In this document: piece after piece, positions 1 to 6,344 of the stretch | Layout of the letters: each line of letters starts with the position of its first letter | How positions within the stretch are numbered: the stretch's first letter is position 1 | NCBI GenBank assembly: GCA_900556545.1 | Contig: USPE01000081.1 | Location: 1 to 7,949 of the forward strand | Direction of reading: 5' to 3' | Origin: an uncultured Peptococcaceae bacterium | Lineage (GTDB): Bacteria > Bacillota > Peptococcia > Peptococcales > Peptococcaceae | Length of the DNA: 7,949 nucleotides | Position numbers and translations under genes: made by a program | The notes under the pieces: model-generated | The model's database searches: none | Seen by the model: only the letters and a program-made list of their open reading frames with translations | What the model was told of the DNA's origin: nothing

Positions 1-31
1 CATATTGCTGTAATGTTTTGATTGTTTCCAC
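1..31 (-). CDS. 5' end of an unidentified gene, cut by the window edge
   Basis: Reading leftwards, a GTG at 31-29 opens a frame of ten codons (METIKTLQQY) that runs off the window. A GGAGGG ribosome binding site at 43-38 sits 6 nt before the GTG. A TATAAT -10 box (71-66) lies upstream at a distance that gives a leader of about 28 nt. These signals together, rather than the short reading frame, support a real translation start. The gene diverges from dinB and shares its promoter region. Ten residues are too few to name a family. Confidence 0.55.
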   Translation of the reverse strand, partial: METIKTLQQY

Positions 32-65
32 AAAAATCCCTCCGTTTATATCAATCATTGATTTT

Positions 66-99
66 ATTATAGCACAGAACTGCTGCTCTGTGTTATACT
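66..99. promoter_or_regulatory. Overlapping divergent promoters within a 34-bp imperfect palindrome
   Basis: On the plus strand an extended -10, TGTTATACT (91-99), has a weak -35, AGCACA (71-76), at 17 nt. It would start transcription near 106 for dinB. On the minus strand TATAAT (71-66) has a weak -35, AACACA (94-89), also at 17 nt, for the left-edge gene. The two promoters occupy the same DNA in opposite orientations. The segment is a near palindrome centred between 82 and 83: arms CACAGA (73-78) and TCTGTG (87-92) are perfect, TATA (68-71) mirrors TATA (94-97), and 13 of 17 base pairs overall are symmetric. The centre, GAACTGCTGCTC (77-88), is one base from the GAAC-N4-GTTC core of Firmicute LexA sites, though it fits the full consensus poorly. 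Regulation by a dimeric repressor is inferred. Confidence 0.5.
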
Positions 100-129
100 G
101 ATTCCAATCATGGGAAAGGAGACGGTGCG

Positions 130-1335
130 ATGAAACCGGCAATTATGCATATTGATATGGATGCTTTTTTTGCTGCGGTGGAGCAGCGGGATCGTCCTGA
201 ATTGCAGGGTAAGCCTGTCATTGTGGGCGGCAGCAAGGAAAGCCGCGGTGTTGTTTCTACAGCGTCTTACGAGGCACGCAAGTTTGGCGTTCATTCTGCT
301 ATGCCTATGGCAGAGGCTGTACGCCGTTGTCCGCAGGGGATTTATTTGTCTGTGGATATGCAAAAATATCGAGCTGTTTCGCAGCAGATTATGCAAATTT
401 TTCAGCAGTTTACGCCGGAGGTGGAAGCACTGTCTTTGGATGAAGCGTTTCTGGATTTAACCGGCAGTCAAAAATTGTTTGGACCTGCCCGGCAAATTGG
501 ACAAACCATCAAGGAGCAAATTAAACAGCAGTTGCATTTGACGGCATCGGTGGGATTGTCGTATAATAAATTTTTAGCCAAACTGGCTTCTGATTTGGAT
601 AAGCCGGACGGTTTTTATTGCATTTTGCCGGAAGATCTGGAGCAAAAGGTATGGCCGCTGTCTATTCGACGTATGATGGGTGTGGGCAGCAAAACTGCGC
701 AGATGCTGGAGCAGATGGGCGTGGATACCATTGGCAAGCTGGCTCATATGGATGTAGGTTTGCTGGAACATTTGCTGGGTAAGCAGGGTATCCAGATGCA
801 TGAGCTGGCCAATGGCATTGATGGGCGTAAAGTGGAGCCGGTGCGGGAGAGCAAATCGGTGGGACGGGAAACAACCTTTCCGCAGGATATCCGAGAGCAA
901 TATTTATTGGAAACCATTTTATTTACGCTGGCCGATGATGTTTGCCACACTTTACGCAGCAGTGGATTAAAGGGCAGAACGGTGTCTATTAAGATTCGTT
1001 ATCCTGATTTTCACAGCATTACGCGGGCGGTTACGCTGGATAGCTATACTTCCAGTTTTGAACCGGTGTTTGACGCAGTACGCAGCTTGATGGCGCAGCA
1101 TTATAAAGATGGAACTGCAGTGCGGTTGATTGGTGTTACCGTGTCCCATTTGAAACCGGAAGGACAAATTATTGAGCAGCAGGATTTGTTTGCGGATGGA
1201 GCTGCTGCCAAAAAATATGAACAGTTGAATAAAGTGATGGACAGCATCAATGATAACTATGGCGGCGATATGGTGCGGCGTGCCAGAAAGATAACAAAAC
1301 AGAAGAAAAACGGGGAACTTTCTCAGGAAGAATAA
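130..1335 (+). CDS. dinB: DNA polymerase IV (Y-family translesion polymerase)
   Basis: This is a 401-aa error-prone polymerase that extends past damaged template bases at stalled forks. The N-terminal palm carries HIDMDAFF with catalytic Asp9 and steric-gate Phe13 (the position that excludes ribonucleotides). The second catalytic pair is Asp104-Glu105 in LSLDEAFLDL. SVGLSYNKFLAKLASDLDKPDG (140-161) is typical of the family. A helix-hairpin-helix thumb segment lies near 181-205, and the little-finger domain spans about 240-345. QQDLF (350-354) matches the beta-clamp binding motif, placed here before a basic tail rather than at the extreme C-terminus. The ATG follows AAAGGAG (115-121) by 8 nt. 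Length and motifs look intact. The next gene, an ECF sigma factor, begins 34 nt after the stop with no terminator between, so read-through is likely. LexA control is common for dinB in Firmicutes but is only hinted at here. Confidence 0.96.
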   Translation: MKPAIMHIDMDAFFAAVEQRDRPELQGKPVIVGGSKESRGVVSTASYEARKFGVHSAMPMAEAVRRCPQGIYLSVDMQKYRAVSQQIMQIFQQFTPEVEALSLDEAFLDLTGSQKLFGPARQIGQTIKEQIKQQLHLTASVGLSYNKFLAKLASDLDKPDGFYCILPEDLEQKVWPLSIRRMMGVGSKTAQMLEQMGVDTIGKLAHMDVGLLEHLLGKQGIQMHELANGIDGRKVEPVRESKSVGRETTFPQDIREQYLLETILFTLADDVCHTLRSSGLKGRTVSIKIRYPDFHSITRAVTLDSYTSSFEPVFDAVRSLMAQHYKDGTAVRLIGVTVSHLKPEGQIIEQQDLFADGAAAKKYEQLNKVMDSINDNYGGDMVRRARKITKQKKNGELSQEE

Positions 1336-1340
1336 CGTCT
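1314..1340 (+). promoter_or_regulatory. Candidate ECF-type promoter for the sigma/anti-sigma pair
   Basis: GGAACTT (1314-1320) lies in the last codons of dinB. CGTCT (1336-1340) begins directly after the dinB stop codon, with 17 nt between the AAC of the -35 and the CGTC. ECF sigma factors typically recognise an AAC-containing -35 and a CGTC or CGTA -10 at about 16-17 nt. Transcription would begin near 1346, about 24 nt before the GTG of the sigma gene. Placement right before an ECF gene suggests autoregulation, which is common in this family. No experiment supports it here. Confidence 0.55.
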
Positions 1341-1369
1341 ATGAATTACCGGATAAAGGAGGAGCCGGC

Positions 1370-1975
1370 GTGGATGAAACAGTACTGATTCAAAAAAGTC
1401 AGCAAGGTGATATGGATGCATTTGAGCAGCTGGTTTTGCTGTATGAAAAAAAAGTATACACCATTGCATATAAATATATGGGCAATCATGAAGATGCCAG
1501 CGACATGGCGCAGGAGGCACTGATCAAAGCCTATCAGTCCATAGGCAGTTTTCGCGGAGAGGCGGCCTTTGGGACTTGGCTTGGGCGGATTACCGCCAAT
1601 AAGTGTCTGGATGTGTTGCGAAAGCGGCAGCGAGTGCAGGTTACATCTCTGGATGATGAAGTGGAGCTGGAAGAAGGCAGTGTAAAAAAAGAGCTTGCAT
1701 CTGAAGCGGCCACACCGGAGGAGCATACTGTGCAGCAGGAAACGGTGCAGTATGTGCAGGATATGATTGGGCAAATGCGGGAGGAATATCGCATTGTTTT
1801 GGTTTTGCGGGAGTTGGAGGGCCACAGCTATGAGGAGATTGCTTCTATGCTGTCCTGTTCGCTGGGTACGGTAAAATCCCGCATATCACGAGCGAGGAAT
1901 TATTTAAAAGAGCAGATTTTAGCAGATAAAAAAATGGAAGGGAGCAGGAACAGTGCCAGAAGAAAAAAAGAATAA
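1370..1975 (+). CDS. ECF-family RNA polymerase sigma factor (SigW/RpoE-like)
   Basis: This 201-aa protein has the two-domain ECF layout and would redirect RNA polymerase to a stress or envelope regulon. Sigma region 2 spans about residues 15-88 (DAFEQLVLLYEKKVYTIAY, then the acidic DASDMAQEALIKAY helix, FRGEAAFGTWLGRITANKCLD and a basic end). Region 4 spans about 130-183, with REEYRIVLVLRELEGHSYEE and the helix-turn-helix EIASMLSCSLGTVKSRISRA. An acidic linker (about 93-125) joins them. The GTG start follows AAAGGAGG (1355-1362) by 7 nt, and no other in-frame start fits as well. The final 23 nt overlap the next gene, indicating translational coupling with its probable anti-sigma partner. It may be transcribed both by read-through from dinB and from the ECF-like promoter at 1314-1340. 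The family is secure; the particular group and regulon are not determined. Confidence 0.93.
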   Translation: MDETVLIQKSQQGDMDAFEQLVLLYEKKVYTIAYKYMGNHEDASDMAQEALIKAYQSIGSFRGEAAFGTWLGRITANKCLDVLRKRQRVQVTSLDDEVELEEGSVKKELASEAATPEEHTVQQETVQYVQDMIGQMREEYRIVLVLRELEGHSYEEIASMLSCSLGTVKSRISRARNYLKEQILADKKMEGSRNSARRKKE

Positions 1976-2879
1976 CCTTGGTCAGATTTCTGATGAAGCA
2001 CTGGATGCGTTGCTGGCCCAGTGGGCAGAGGCTGAAATTGCACCGCCTGCCGGGTTCCATGAAAAAACGATGGAACGGCTGCGCAGCCTGGAAACAACAG
2101 AGAAAAAACAGAATGGCAAATTGATTTCTCTTTTTGCCGGAAGAAAAAAATGGATGTCGGCTGCAGCGGCAGCTGTGCTGGTATTGTGCTGTATCCCGGT
2201 GGTGCAGGGACAATTAGGCGGAACGGGCGATCAGCCTATGATTGATACATTGCCTGGACAGACAACGATGGTAGAGCAAAAAGCGGCAGAGGAAGCAACG
2301 GAAGCAGAAGTGCAGCAAGATGTGTCTGTTCCAAACCAAGCGGTGACGCAGGCAAAACAGCAAGCCCCACAGACAACCAATACAGATACCAGTGCGAATA
2401 CCAATCAGGTGCAGGAGCAGCCGGTTCAGCAGCCAACAGCAGAAGATACAGCACCGGTTCAGAACCAGCAGCCGCAGAATATGACTGTTGAAGATACCGA
2501 CACTGTTGCCAGTGATGCTGATGCCAACGCCCAGCCCATTGCTGCCTACAGCATGGACGAAGAGCAGCCAGCTGTAAGCGGGGTGCTGCAAACGACCAAA
2601 ACGGAACGGGGCGTAACGGCTACGGCAGAGCAGCTGCAGGAAGATTTGACCTGTTATGAAGATGCCATTGCTGTACTTACTGATAATATAGAAACACTGC
2701 AGCAAAAAATTGCGGAATATGATGCCCAATTACAGAACGAGCCGGATAATACCGAATTGCAGAAAGAACTGGATGCTTTAAAAGAGGAATTGAAAGTACA
2801 TCAGAAAGAAATAGAAAATTTAGAAGGGCTTGTGGAAGAAGTCAAAGAAAAATTGCAGCAGGCCGATACAGCTGAGTAA
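1953..2879 (+). CDS. Probable membrane-anchored anti-sigma factor with Gln-rich linker and coiled-coil ectodomain
   Basis: I do not recognise a named family over the full 308 aa. The role is inferred from the 23-nt overlap with the ECF sigma gene and from topology. Residues 1-65 are a charged, mostly helical cytosolic segment with ALDALLAQWAEAEIAPPAGFHEKTMERL, resembling the sigma-binding N-termini of ECF anti-sigma proteins. No HxxxCxxC zinc-binding motif is present. One transmembrane helix spans about 67-86 after a basic flank (GRKKW). Residues 90-215 are low-complexity, rich in Gln, Thr, Ala, Pro and acidic residues, and probably a disordered extracytoplasmic linker. Residues 224-305 form a strongly predicted coiled coil with heptad-like Leu/Ile spacing, ending in an acidic tail. 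The GTG start is preceded by GGGAG (1940-1944) at 8 nt. A hairpin terminator follows the stop. Regulated proteolysis or a direct sensing role for the ectodomain is possible but not shown. Confidence 0.72.
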   Translation: MPEEKKNNLGQISDEALDALLAQWAEAEIAPPAGFHEKTMERLRSLETTEKKQNGKLISLFAGRKKWMSAAAAAVLVLCCIPVVQGQLGGTGDQPMIDTLPGQTTMVEQKAAEEATEAEVQQDVSVPNQAVTQAKQQAPQTTNTDTSANTNQVQEQPVQQPTAEDTAPVQNQQPQNMTVEDTDTVASDADANAQPIAAYSMDEEQPAVSGVLQTTKTERGVTATAEQLQEDLTCYEDAIAVLTDNIETLQQKIAEYDAQLQNEPDNTELQKELDALKEELKVHQKEIENLEGLVEEVKEKLQQADTAE

Positions 2880-2894
2880 AGGTTTTTTATATCT

Positions 2895-2953
2895 AAAACA
2901 AAAAAGCAGAAGAACGGAGTTATGTATGATTTCCGTCTTTCTGCTTTTTATCG
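2895..2953. terminator. Bidirectional intrinsic terminator between convergent operons
   Basis: Arms at 2901-2918 (AAAAAGCAGAAGAACGGA) and 2932-2949 (TCCGTCTTTCTGCTTTTT) pair at 16 of 18 positions, with one tandem mismatch and a 13-nt loop. The plus-strand transcript ends the stem in a U run. The A-rich left flank gives a U run for the minus-strand transcript, so the element can serve both the anti-sigma gene and gap. A smaller hairpin, GGCAC/GTGCC (2976-2990), lies between it and the gap stop codon. Confidence 0.85.
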
Positions 2954-2995
2954 TTTGTAAATTATTGTATAATGGGGCACGAAATGTGCCGATTC

Positions 2996-3997
2996 TTACA
3001 TGTTTTTGCCTACGTAAGCAGCCAAGTCTACTACACGGCAGGAATAACCCCATTCGTTGTCATACCACGCCATGATTTTCAGCATGGTGCCGCCCATTAC
3101 CATGGTGGACAGACCATCTACGATGCTGGAGCGGCTGTCGCCGTTATAATCAATGGATACCAGAGGTTTATCAGAGTATCCCAGAATGCCTTTCATTTCG
3201 TTTTCGCTGGCTTTTTTCAGCAATGCGTTGATTTCTTCTACGGTTACGGTTTCTTCTAATTCGAATACCACGTCAACCAGAGATACGTTTGGTGTTGGCA
3301 CACGCAGAGCCAGGCCGTTCATTTTACCTTTCATGGAAGGAATTACTTCGCCTACCGATTTGGCAGCGCCGGTGGTGGTAGGAATGATAGACTGAACGCA
3401 GCCTCTTGCACGGCGATAATCTTTATGACGGTTGTCCAGGTTTTTCTGGTCGTTGGTAAAGGAATGCACTGTTGTCATGGAACCGTGTTTGATGGTGTAG
3501 TTGTCGTTGATAACTTTTACTACAGGTGCCAGGCAGTTGGTGGTGCAGGATGCGTTGGAAATTACCTGACAGTCCGGTGTGTAAACTTCTTCATTTACAC
3601 CCAGCACGATGGTAGCGTCCACATTTTTGCCCGGAGCAGTGATGATAACTTTTTTAGCGCCATTGTCCAAATGCACCTGACAATCTTCTTTGCTTTTGAA
3701 TTTACCGGTGCTGTCGATTACAATATCAACGCCCAGTTCACCCCATGGCAGATTTTTTGGATCACGGTCGGACAATAAACGGATTTTTTTGCCGTCTACT
3801 ACCAGGCTGTCTTCTGTGTAGGATACATCGCCTCTGTAGGTGCCGTGGGTGGAATCATACTGGAACAGGTGAGCAGTACCTTCTGGATTGGATGTACTGT
3901 TGATGGCCACGATTTCCACATCGTCATGCTGCAGAGCAGCCCGTACACACAGACGGCCGATCCGGCCAAAACCATTGATTGCAATTTTAACTGTCAT
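2996..3997 (-). CDS. gap: Glyceraldehyde-3-phosphate dehydrogenase (phosphorylating), GapB-like cofactor residues
   Basis: The 333-aa enzyme interconverts glyceraldehyde 3-phosphate and 1,3-bisphosphoglycerate in the cytosol. The Rossmann motif INGFGRIGR is at 7-15, catalytic Cys151 lies in SNASCTTNC, His178 in TTVHSFTNDQ, and the C-terminal WYDNEWGYSCRVVDL (311-325) is typical. The second ATG, at 3997, is preferred: GGAGG (4011-4007) is 9 nt upstream of it but only 3 nt from the ATG at 4003, and family members start as MxVKIxINGFG. Ser34 occupies the position where strictly NAD-dependent enzymes have Asp. In the S-loop, LDNRHKD replaces the usual LDLPHKD. These features, and the overall likeness to remembered Bacillus GapB sequence (AINxS, SIIPTTTGAAK), suggest NADP can be used. 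It stands alone, convergent with the sigma cluster and divergent from greA, and shares the downstream terminator. No pgk or tpi is adjacent within the window. Confidence 0.97.
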   Translation of the reverse strand: MTVKIAINGFGRIGRLCVRAALQHDDVEIVAINSTSNPEGTAHLFQYDSTHGTYRGDVSYTEDSLVVDGKKIRLLSDRDPKNLPWGELGVDIVIDSTGKFKSKEDCQVHLDNGAKKVIITAPGKNVDATIVLGVNEEVYTPDCQVISNASCTTNCLAPVVKVINDNYTIKHGSMTTVHSFTNDQKNLDNRHKDYRRARGCVQSIIPTTTGAAKSVGEVIPSMKGKMNGLALRVPTPNVSLVDVVFELEETVTVEEINALLKKASENEMKGILGYSDKPLVSIDYNGDSRSSIVDGLSTMVMGGTMLKIMAWYDNEWGYSCRVVDLAAYVGKNM

Positions 3998-4039
3998 AAT
4001 CATAAACCTCCATAATTTATATGATGTAATAATAAAAAT

Positions 4040-4103
4040 AGAATCAGAAACAGAATCTACAAAAATACAATTCTATTATAATACGAAACCAAGGGCAAAT
4101 AAA
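4040..4103 (-). promoter_or_regulatory. Possible gap promoter and repeat-bearing leader
   Basis: A minus-strand TATAAT at 4080-4075 is the best -10 candidate. Its -35 at 17 nt (TTTATT, 4103-4098) matches TTGACA at only 3 of 6 positions. Transcription would begin near 4068, giving a leader of about 70 nt. The leader contains three tandem hexamers on the plus strand, AGAATC-AGAAAC-AGAATC (4040-4057). An AGAAT/ATTCT inverted pair (4052-4056 and 4070-4074) lies between them and the -10. The -10 is reasonable; a regulatory role for the repeats is speculative. Confidence 0.4.
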
Positions 4104-4107
4104 GACC

Positions 4108-4136
4108 TTGACAAAAAGAAAAACCATATCTATAAT
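4108..4136 (+). promoter_or_regulatory. Consensus sigma-A promoter for greA-lysS
   Basis: TTGACA (4108-4113) and TATAAT (4131-4136) match the vegetative consensus at all 12 positions with an ideal 17-nt spacer. Transcription should begin near 4143, giving a leader of about 42 nt before the greA GTG. An inverted repeat, CATATC (4125-4130) and GATATG (4142-4147), flanks the -10 and reaches the start site. It could be an operator but has no identified binding protein. Confidence 0.9.
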
Positions 4137-4184
4137 CAAAAGATATGCTAGTTACTTTATTTGAATTTTAAGGAGCGTTATACA

Positions 4185-4664
4185 GTGAGCGAACAAGATG
4201 TTATTCTAACGCGGGAAGGTCTGGAACAGCTGGAGCAGGAGCTGGAAAATCTGCGCAGTGTAAAACGGACAGAGGTAAAAGAACGACTGAAAGAAGCCAT
4301 TGCTTTAGGGGACTTAAGTGAAAACTCCGAATATGATGATGCAAAAAATGAACAGGCTTTTATGGAAGGCCGTATTTTGGAATTGGAAAAAATGATCCGC
4401 AATGCCAAAATCATTGAAGATGATGTGCAGCAGGAAGGGGTTATTTCTGTCGGCTCTTTGGTAAAAGTAAAAGATATTGAGTTTGATGAAATCAGCGAAT
4501 ACAGATTGGTAGGGACTGTAGAAGCAGACCCTATGAATAACCGCATTTCCAATGAATCCCCGGTGGGCAGAGCGCTGCTGGGACATAAAGCCGGAGAAAT
4601 TATTGATGTAGAAGTACCGGCAGGGGTTATTAAATTAGAAATTTTAGATATCAGTAAGGGCTGA
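4185..4664 (+). CDS. greA: Transcription elongation factor GreA
   Basis: GreA enters the RNA polymerase secondary channel and stimulates cleavage of backtracked transcripts. The protein is 159 aa from the GTG at 4185. Residues 1-78 form the antiparallel coiled coil whose tip, LGDLSENSEYDDAKNEQ (41-57), includes acidic Asp43 and Glu46, matching the two tip residues needed for cleavage in the family. Residues 84-159 form the FKBP-like C-terminal domain, with NRISNESPVGRALLGHKAGE. A TTG at 4161 would add eight residues (MNFKERYT), but AAGGAG (4170-4175) lies inside that extension and is 9 nt from the GTG. The GTG also gives the usual family length, so it is preferred. The gene has its own consensus promoter and is followed 29 nt later by lysS, a common Firmicute pairing. 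Confidence 0.97.
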   Translation: MSEQDVILTREGLEQLEQELENLRSVKRTEVKERLKEAIALGDLSENSEYDDAKNEQAFMEGRILELEKMIRNAKIIEDDVQQEGVISVGSLVKVKDIEFDEISEYRLVGTVEADPMNNRISNESPVGRALLGHKAGEIIDVEVPAGVIKLEILDISKG

Positions 4665-4693
4665 GAACGGTTGCGCCTGGAAGGAGGAACATC

Positions 4694-6187
4694 ATGGCAA
4701 AACAAACACAGGAAGAAAAAAGAGAAAATGAATTGATCAAAGTTCGTATGGATAAAATGGAAGCTTTGCGGGAAAAAGGTGTAAATCCTTTTGGGCAACG
4801 GTTTGAAAGAACCCATCATGCAAAAGATATTCTGGATAATGCAGAGGCTTTGATTGCATCAGGCCAAGAAGTTGTAATCGCTGGCCGTCTGATGGCGAAA
4901 CGGGGCCAGGGGAAAGCCGGCTTTGCCAATGTGCAGGATTTGAGCGGAAATATTCAGATTTATTCCCGTTTGGATGTAGCCGGTGAGGATAGTCACTGGT
5001 TCTTTAAAAAAGCGGATATTGGTGATATCGTAGGGATTCGCGGTACCGTTTTTGTAACAGAAAAAGGGGAAACCACCATTTCTGTGCAGGAACTTACCCC
5101 GTTGACCAAATCTTTGCGTCCATTGCCGGAAAAATATCATGGTCTGACCGATGTGGAGCTTCGTTATCGGCAGCGTTATGTAGATTTGATTATGAATCAG
5201 GAAGTGCAGAATACCTTTATTCTGCGCAGCAAAATTGTGCGTTATGTGCGTGAATTTTTGGATAATCAGGGATTCCTGGAAGTAGAAACACCGGTGCTGC
5301 ACACATTGGCCGGCGGTGCTACTGCCCGTCCGTTCATTACCTATCATAATGCGTTGGACATGCAGCTGTATATGCGTATTGCACTGGAACTGCACCTGAA
5401 GCGGCTGATTGTGGGCGGCTTGGAAAAAGTATATGAATTGGGCAGAGTATTCCGTAACGAAGGGATTGATACCCGTCATAATCCGGAATTTACATTGATG
5501 GAAGTATACCAGGCCTATGCTGATTACAATGATATGATGGATTTAACTGAAAATCTGTTTAAATATGTGGCAGAAAAAGTGTTGGGCACCACCCAAATCA
5601 CCTATGGTGAATATGAAGTGGATCTGGGCAGTAAATGGCTGCGCATCAGTATGAATGATGTAGTAAAAAAATATACCAATGTTGATTTCAGTACCTTTGC
5701 TACTGATGAAGAAGCAAGAGCAGCGGCTCGCGCCATCGGCGTGCATGTAGAAGATGACATGCCGAAGGGCAAAGTTCTGGCAGAAGTATTTGACGAAAAG
5801 GTAGAAGAACACCTGATTCAGCCTACTTTTGTTATGGATTATCCAATTGAAATTTCTCCGTTGTCCCGTCGGAAAGATGGGCATCCGGAACTGACAGACC
5901 GGTTTGAACTGTTTATCGTCGGCAGAGAGCATGCCAATGCCTTCTCCGAGTTAAACGACCCGATTGACCAGAAAGAGCGGTTTGAAAAACAGCTGGAAGC
6001 AAAAGCAAAAGGGGACGAAGAAGCCCATCCGATGGATGAAGACTTCATCACAGCATTAGAATATGGTTTGCCTCCGACAGGTGGCCTGGGCATCGGTATT
6101 GACCGTATGTGCATGTTATTGACCAATGTGGCATCCATTCGGGATATTTTATTATTCCCGACAATGAAACCATTGTCTAATAACTAA
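4694..6187 (+). CDS. lysS: Lysyl-tRNA synthetase, class II
   Basis: This 497-aa enzyme charges tRNA-Lys with lysine using ATP, and its length is typical of the bacterial class II form. An N-terminal helix (1-50) leads into the OB-fold anticodon-binding domain (about 55-140, VIAGRLMAKRGQGKAGFANVQD). The class II catalytic core follows. ELRYRQRYVDL (155-165) precedes motif 1 (about 183-200, ending FLEVETPVL). Motif 2 is RVFRNEGIDTRHNPEFTLME (251-270). GREHANAFSELNDPIDQ (410-426) helps form the active site. Motif 3 is GLPPTGGLGIGIDRMCMLLT (458-477), with Arg471 for ATP binding. The ATG follows AAGGAGG (4681-4687) by 6 nt. It is co-transcribed with greA and ends at the strong terminator at 6247. 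No disruption is seen. His412 replaces the Ile common in GREIxNxFSELN, a minor variation. Confidence 0.98.
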   Translation: MAKQTQEEKRENELIKVRMDKMEALREKGVNPFGQRFERTHHAKDILDNAEALIASGQEVVIAGRLMAKRGQGKAGFANVQDLSGNIQIYSRLDVAGEDSHWFFKKADIGDIVGIRGTVFVTEKGETTISVQELTPLTKSLRPLPEKYHGLTDVELRYRQRYVDLIMNQEVQNTFILRSKIVRYVREFLDNQGFLEVETPVLHTLAGGATARPFITYHNALDMQLYMRIALELHLKRLIVGGLEKVYELGRVFRNEGIDTRHNPEFTLMEVYQAYADYNDMMDLTENLFKYVAEKVLGTTQITYGEYEVDLGSKWLRISMNDVVKKYTNVDFSTFATDEEARAAARAIGVHVEDDMPKGKVLAEVFDEKVEEHLIQPTFVMDYPIEISPLSRRKDGHPELTDRFELFIVGREHANAFSELNDPIDQKERFEKQLEAKAKGDEEAHPMDEDFITALEYGLPPTGGLGIGIDRMCMLLTNVASIRDILLFPTMKPLSNN

Positions 6188-6246
6188 TCAATTTGTCCAT
6201 TAGATTTATAATATAGTCATTTTTAGGCTGTATTGACATAGGGAAT

Positions 6247-6294
6247 AAAGTGCTTTTGAGCAGAATGAATTATTCTGTTCAAGGGCACTTTTTT
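6247..6294 (+). terminator. Strong intrinsic terminator of greA-lysS
   Basis: Arms of 20 nt at 6247-6266 and 6272-6291 pair completely in RNA (17 Watson-Crick and 3 G-U pairs) around a 5-nt loop (GAATT). Six T residues end at 6294, followed by G and four more T. It lies 60 nt after the lysS stop and isolates the downstream deacetylase unit from read-through. Confidence 0.92.
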
Positions 6295-6344
6295 GTTTTG
6301 TGAAACAGCCGAACCAAAAGACAGTAATAAAGCTATGGATTTTA

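Noticed and set aside
1151..1156. TGAAAC within dinB as an ECF -35
   Set aside because: No CGTA or CGTC follows at 16-17 nt; the sequence there begins TGAG.
2178..2196. Possible lipobox (VLVLCC) in the anti-sigma candidate
   Set aside because: The residue before the first Cys is Leu rather than Gly, Ala or Ser, and about 65 hydrophilic residues precede the helix, so this is a transmembrane anchor, not a lipoprotein signal.
2214..2729. Long minus-strand frame opposite the anti-sigma candidate
   Set aside because: It is rich in Leu, Cys and His from reversed Gln/Ala codons, lacks a supported start, and opposes a gene with good start signals and a matching terminator.
2968..2973. Plus-strand TATAAT between the terminator and the gap stop codon
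   Set aside because: It has no usable -35 at 16-18 nt (the position is T-rich terminator sequence), points into the antisense of gap, and no plus-strand frame of gene-like quality follows. It is likely chance in AT-rich DNA.
3425..3778. Plus-strand reading frame opposite gap
   Set aside because: It lies antisense to a clearly intact GAPDH, has no ribosome binding site or recognisable domain, and reflects the codon bias of the real gene.
4161..4184. TTG start extending greA by eight residues
   Set aside because: The Shine-Dalgarno AAGGAG lies inside this extension and fits the GTG at 4185, which also gives the usual GreA length.
6233..6238. Perfect TTGACA after lysS
   Set aside because: The position 17 nt downstream reads TTGAGC inside the terminator stem, so there is no -10, and any transcript would meet the terminator at once.
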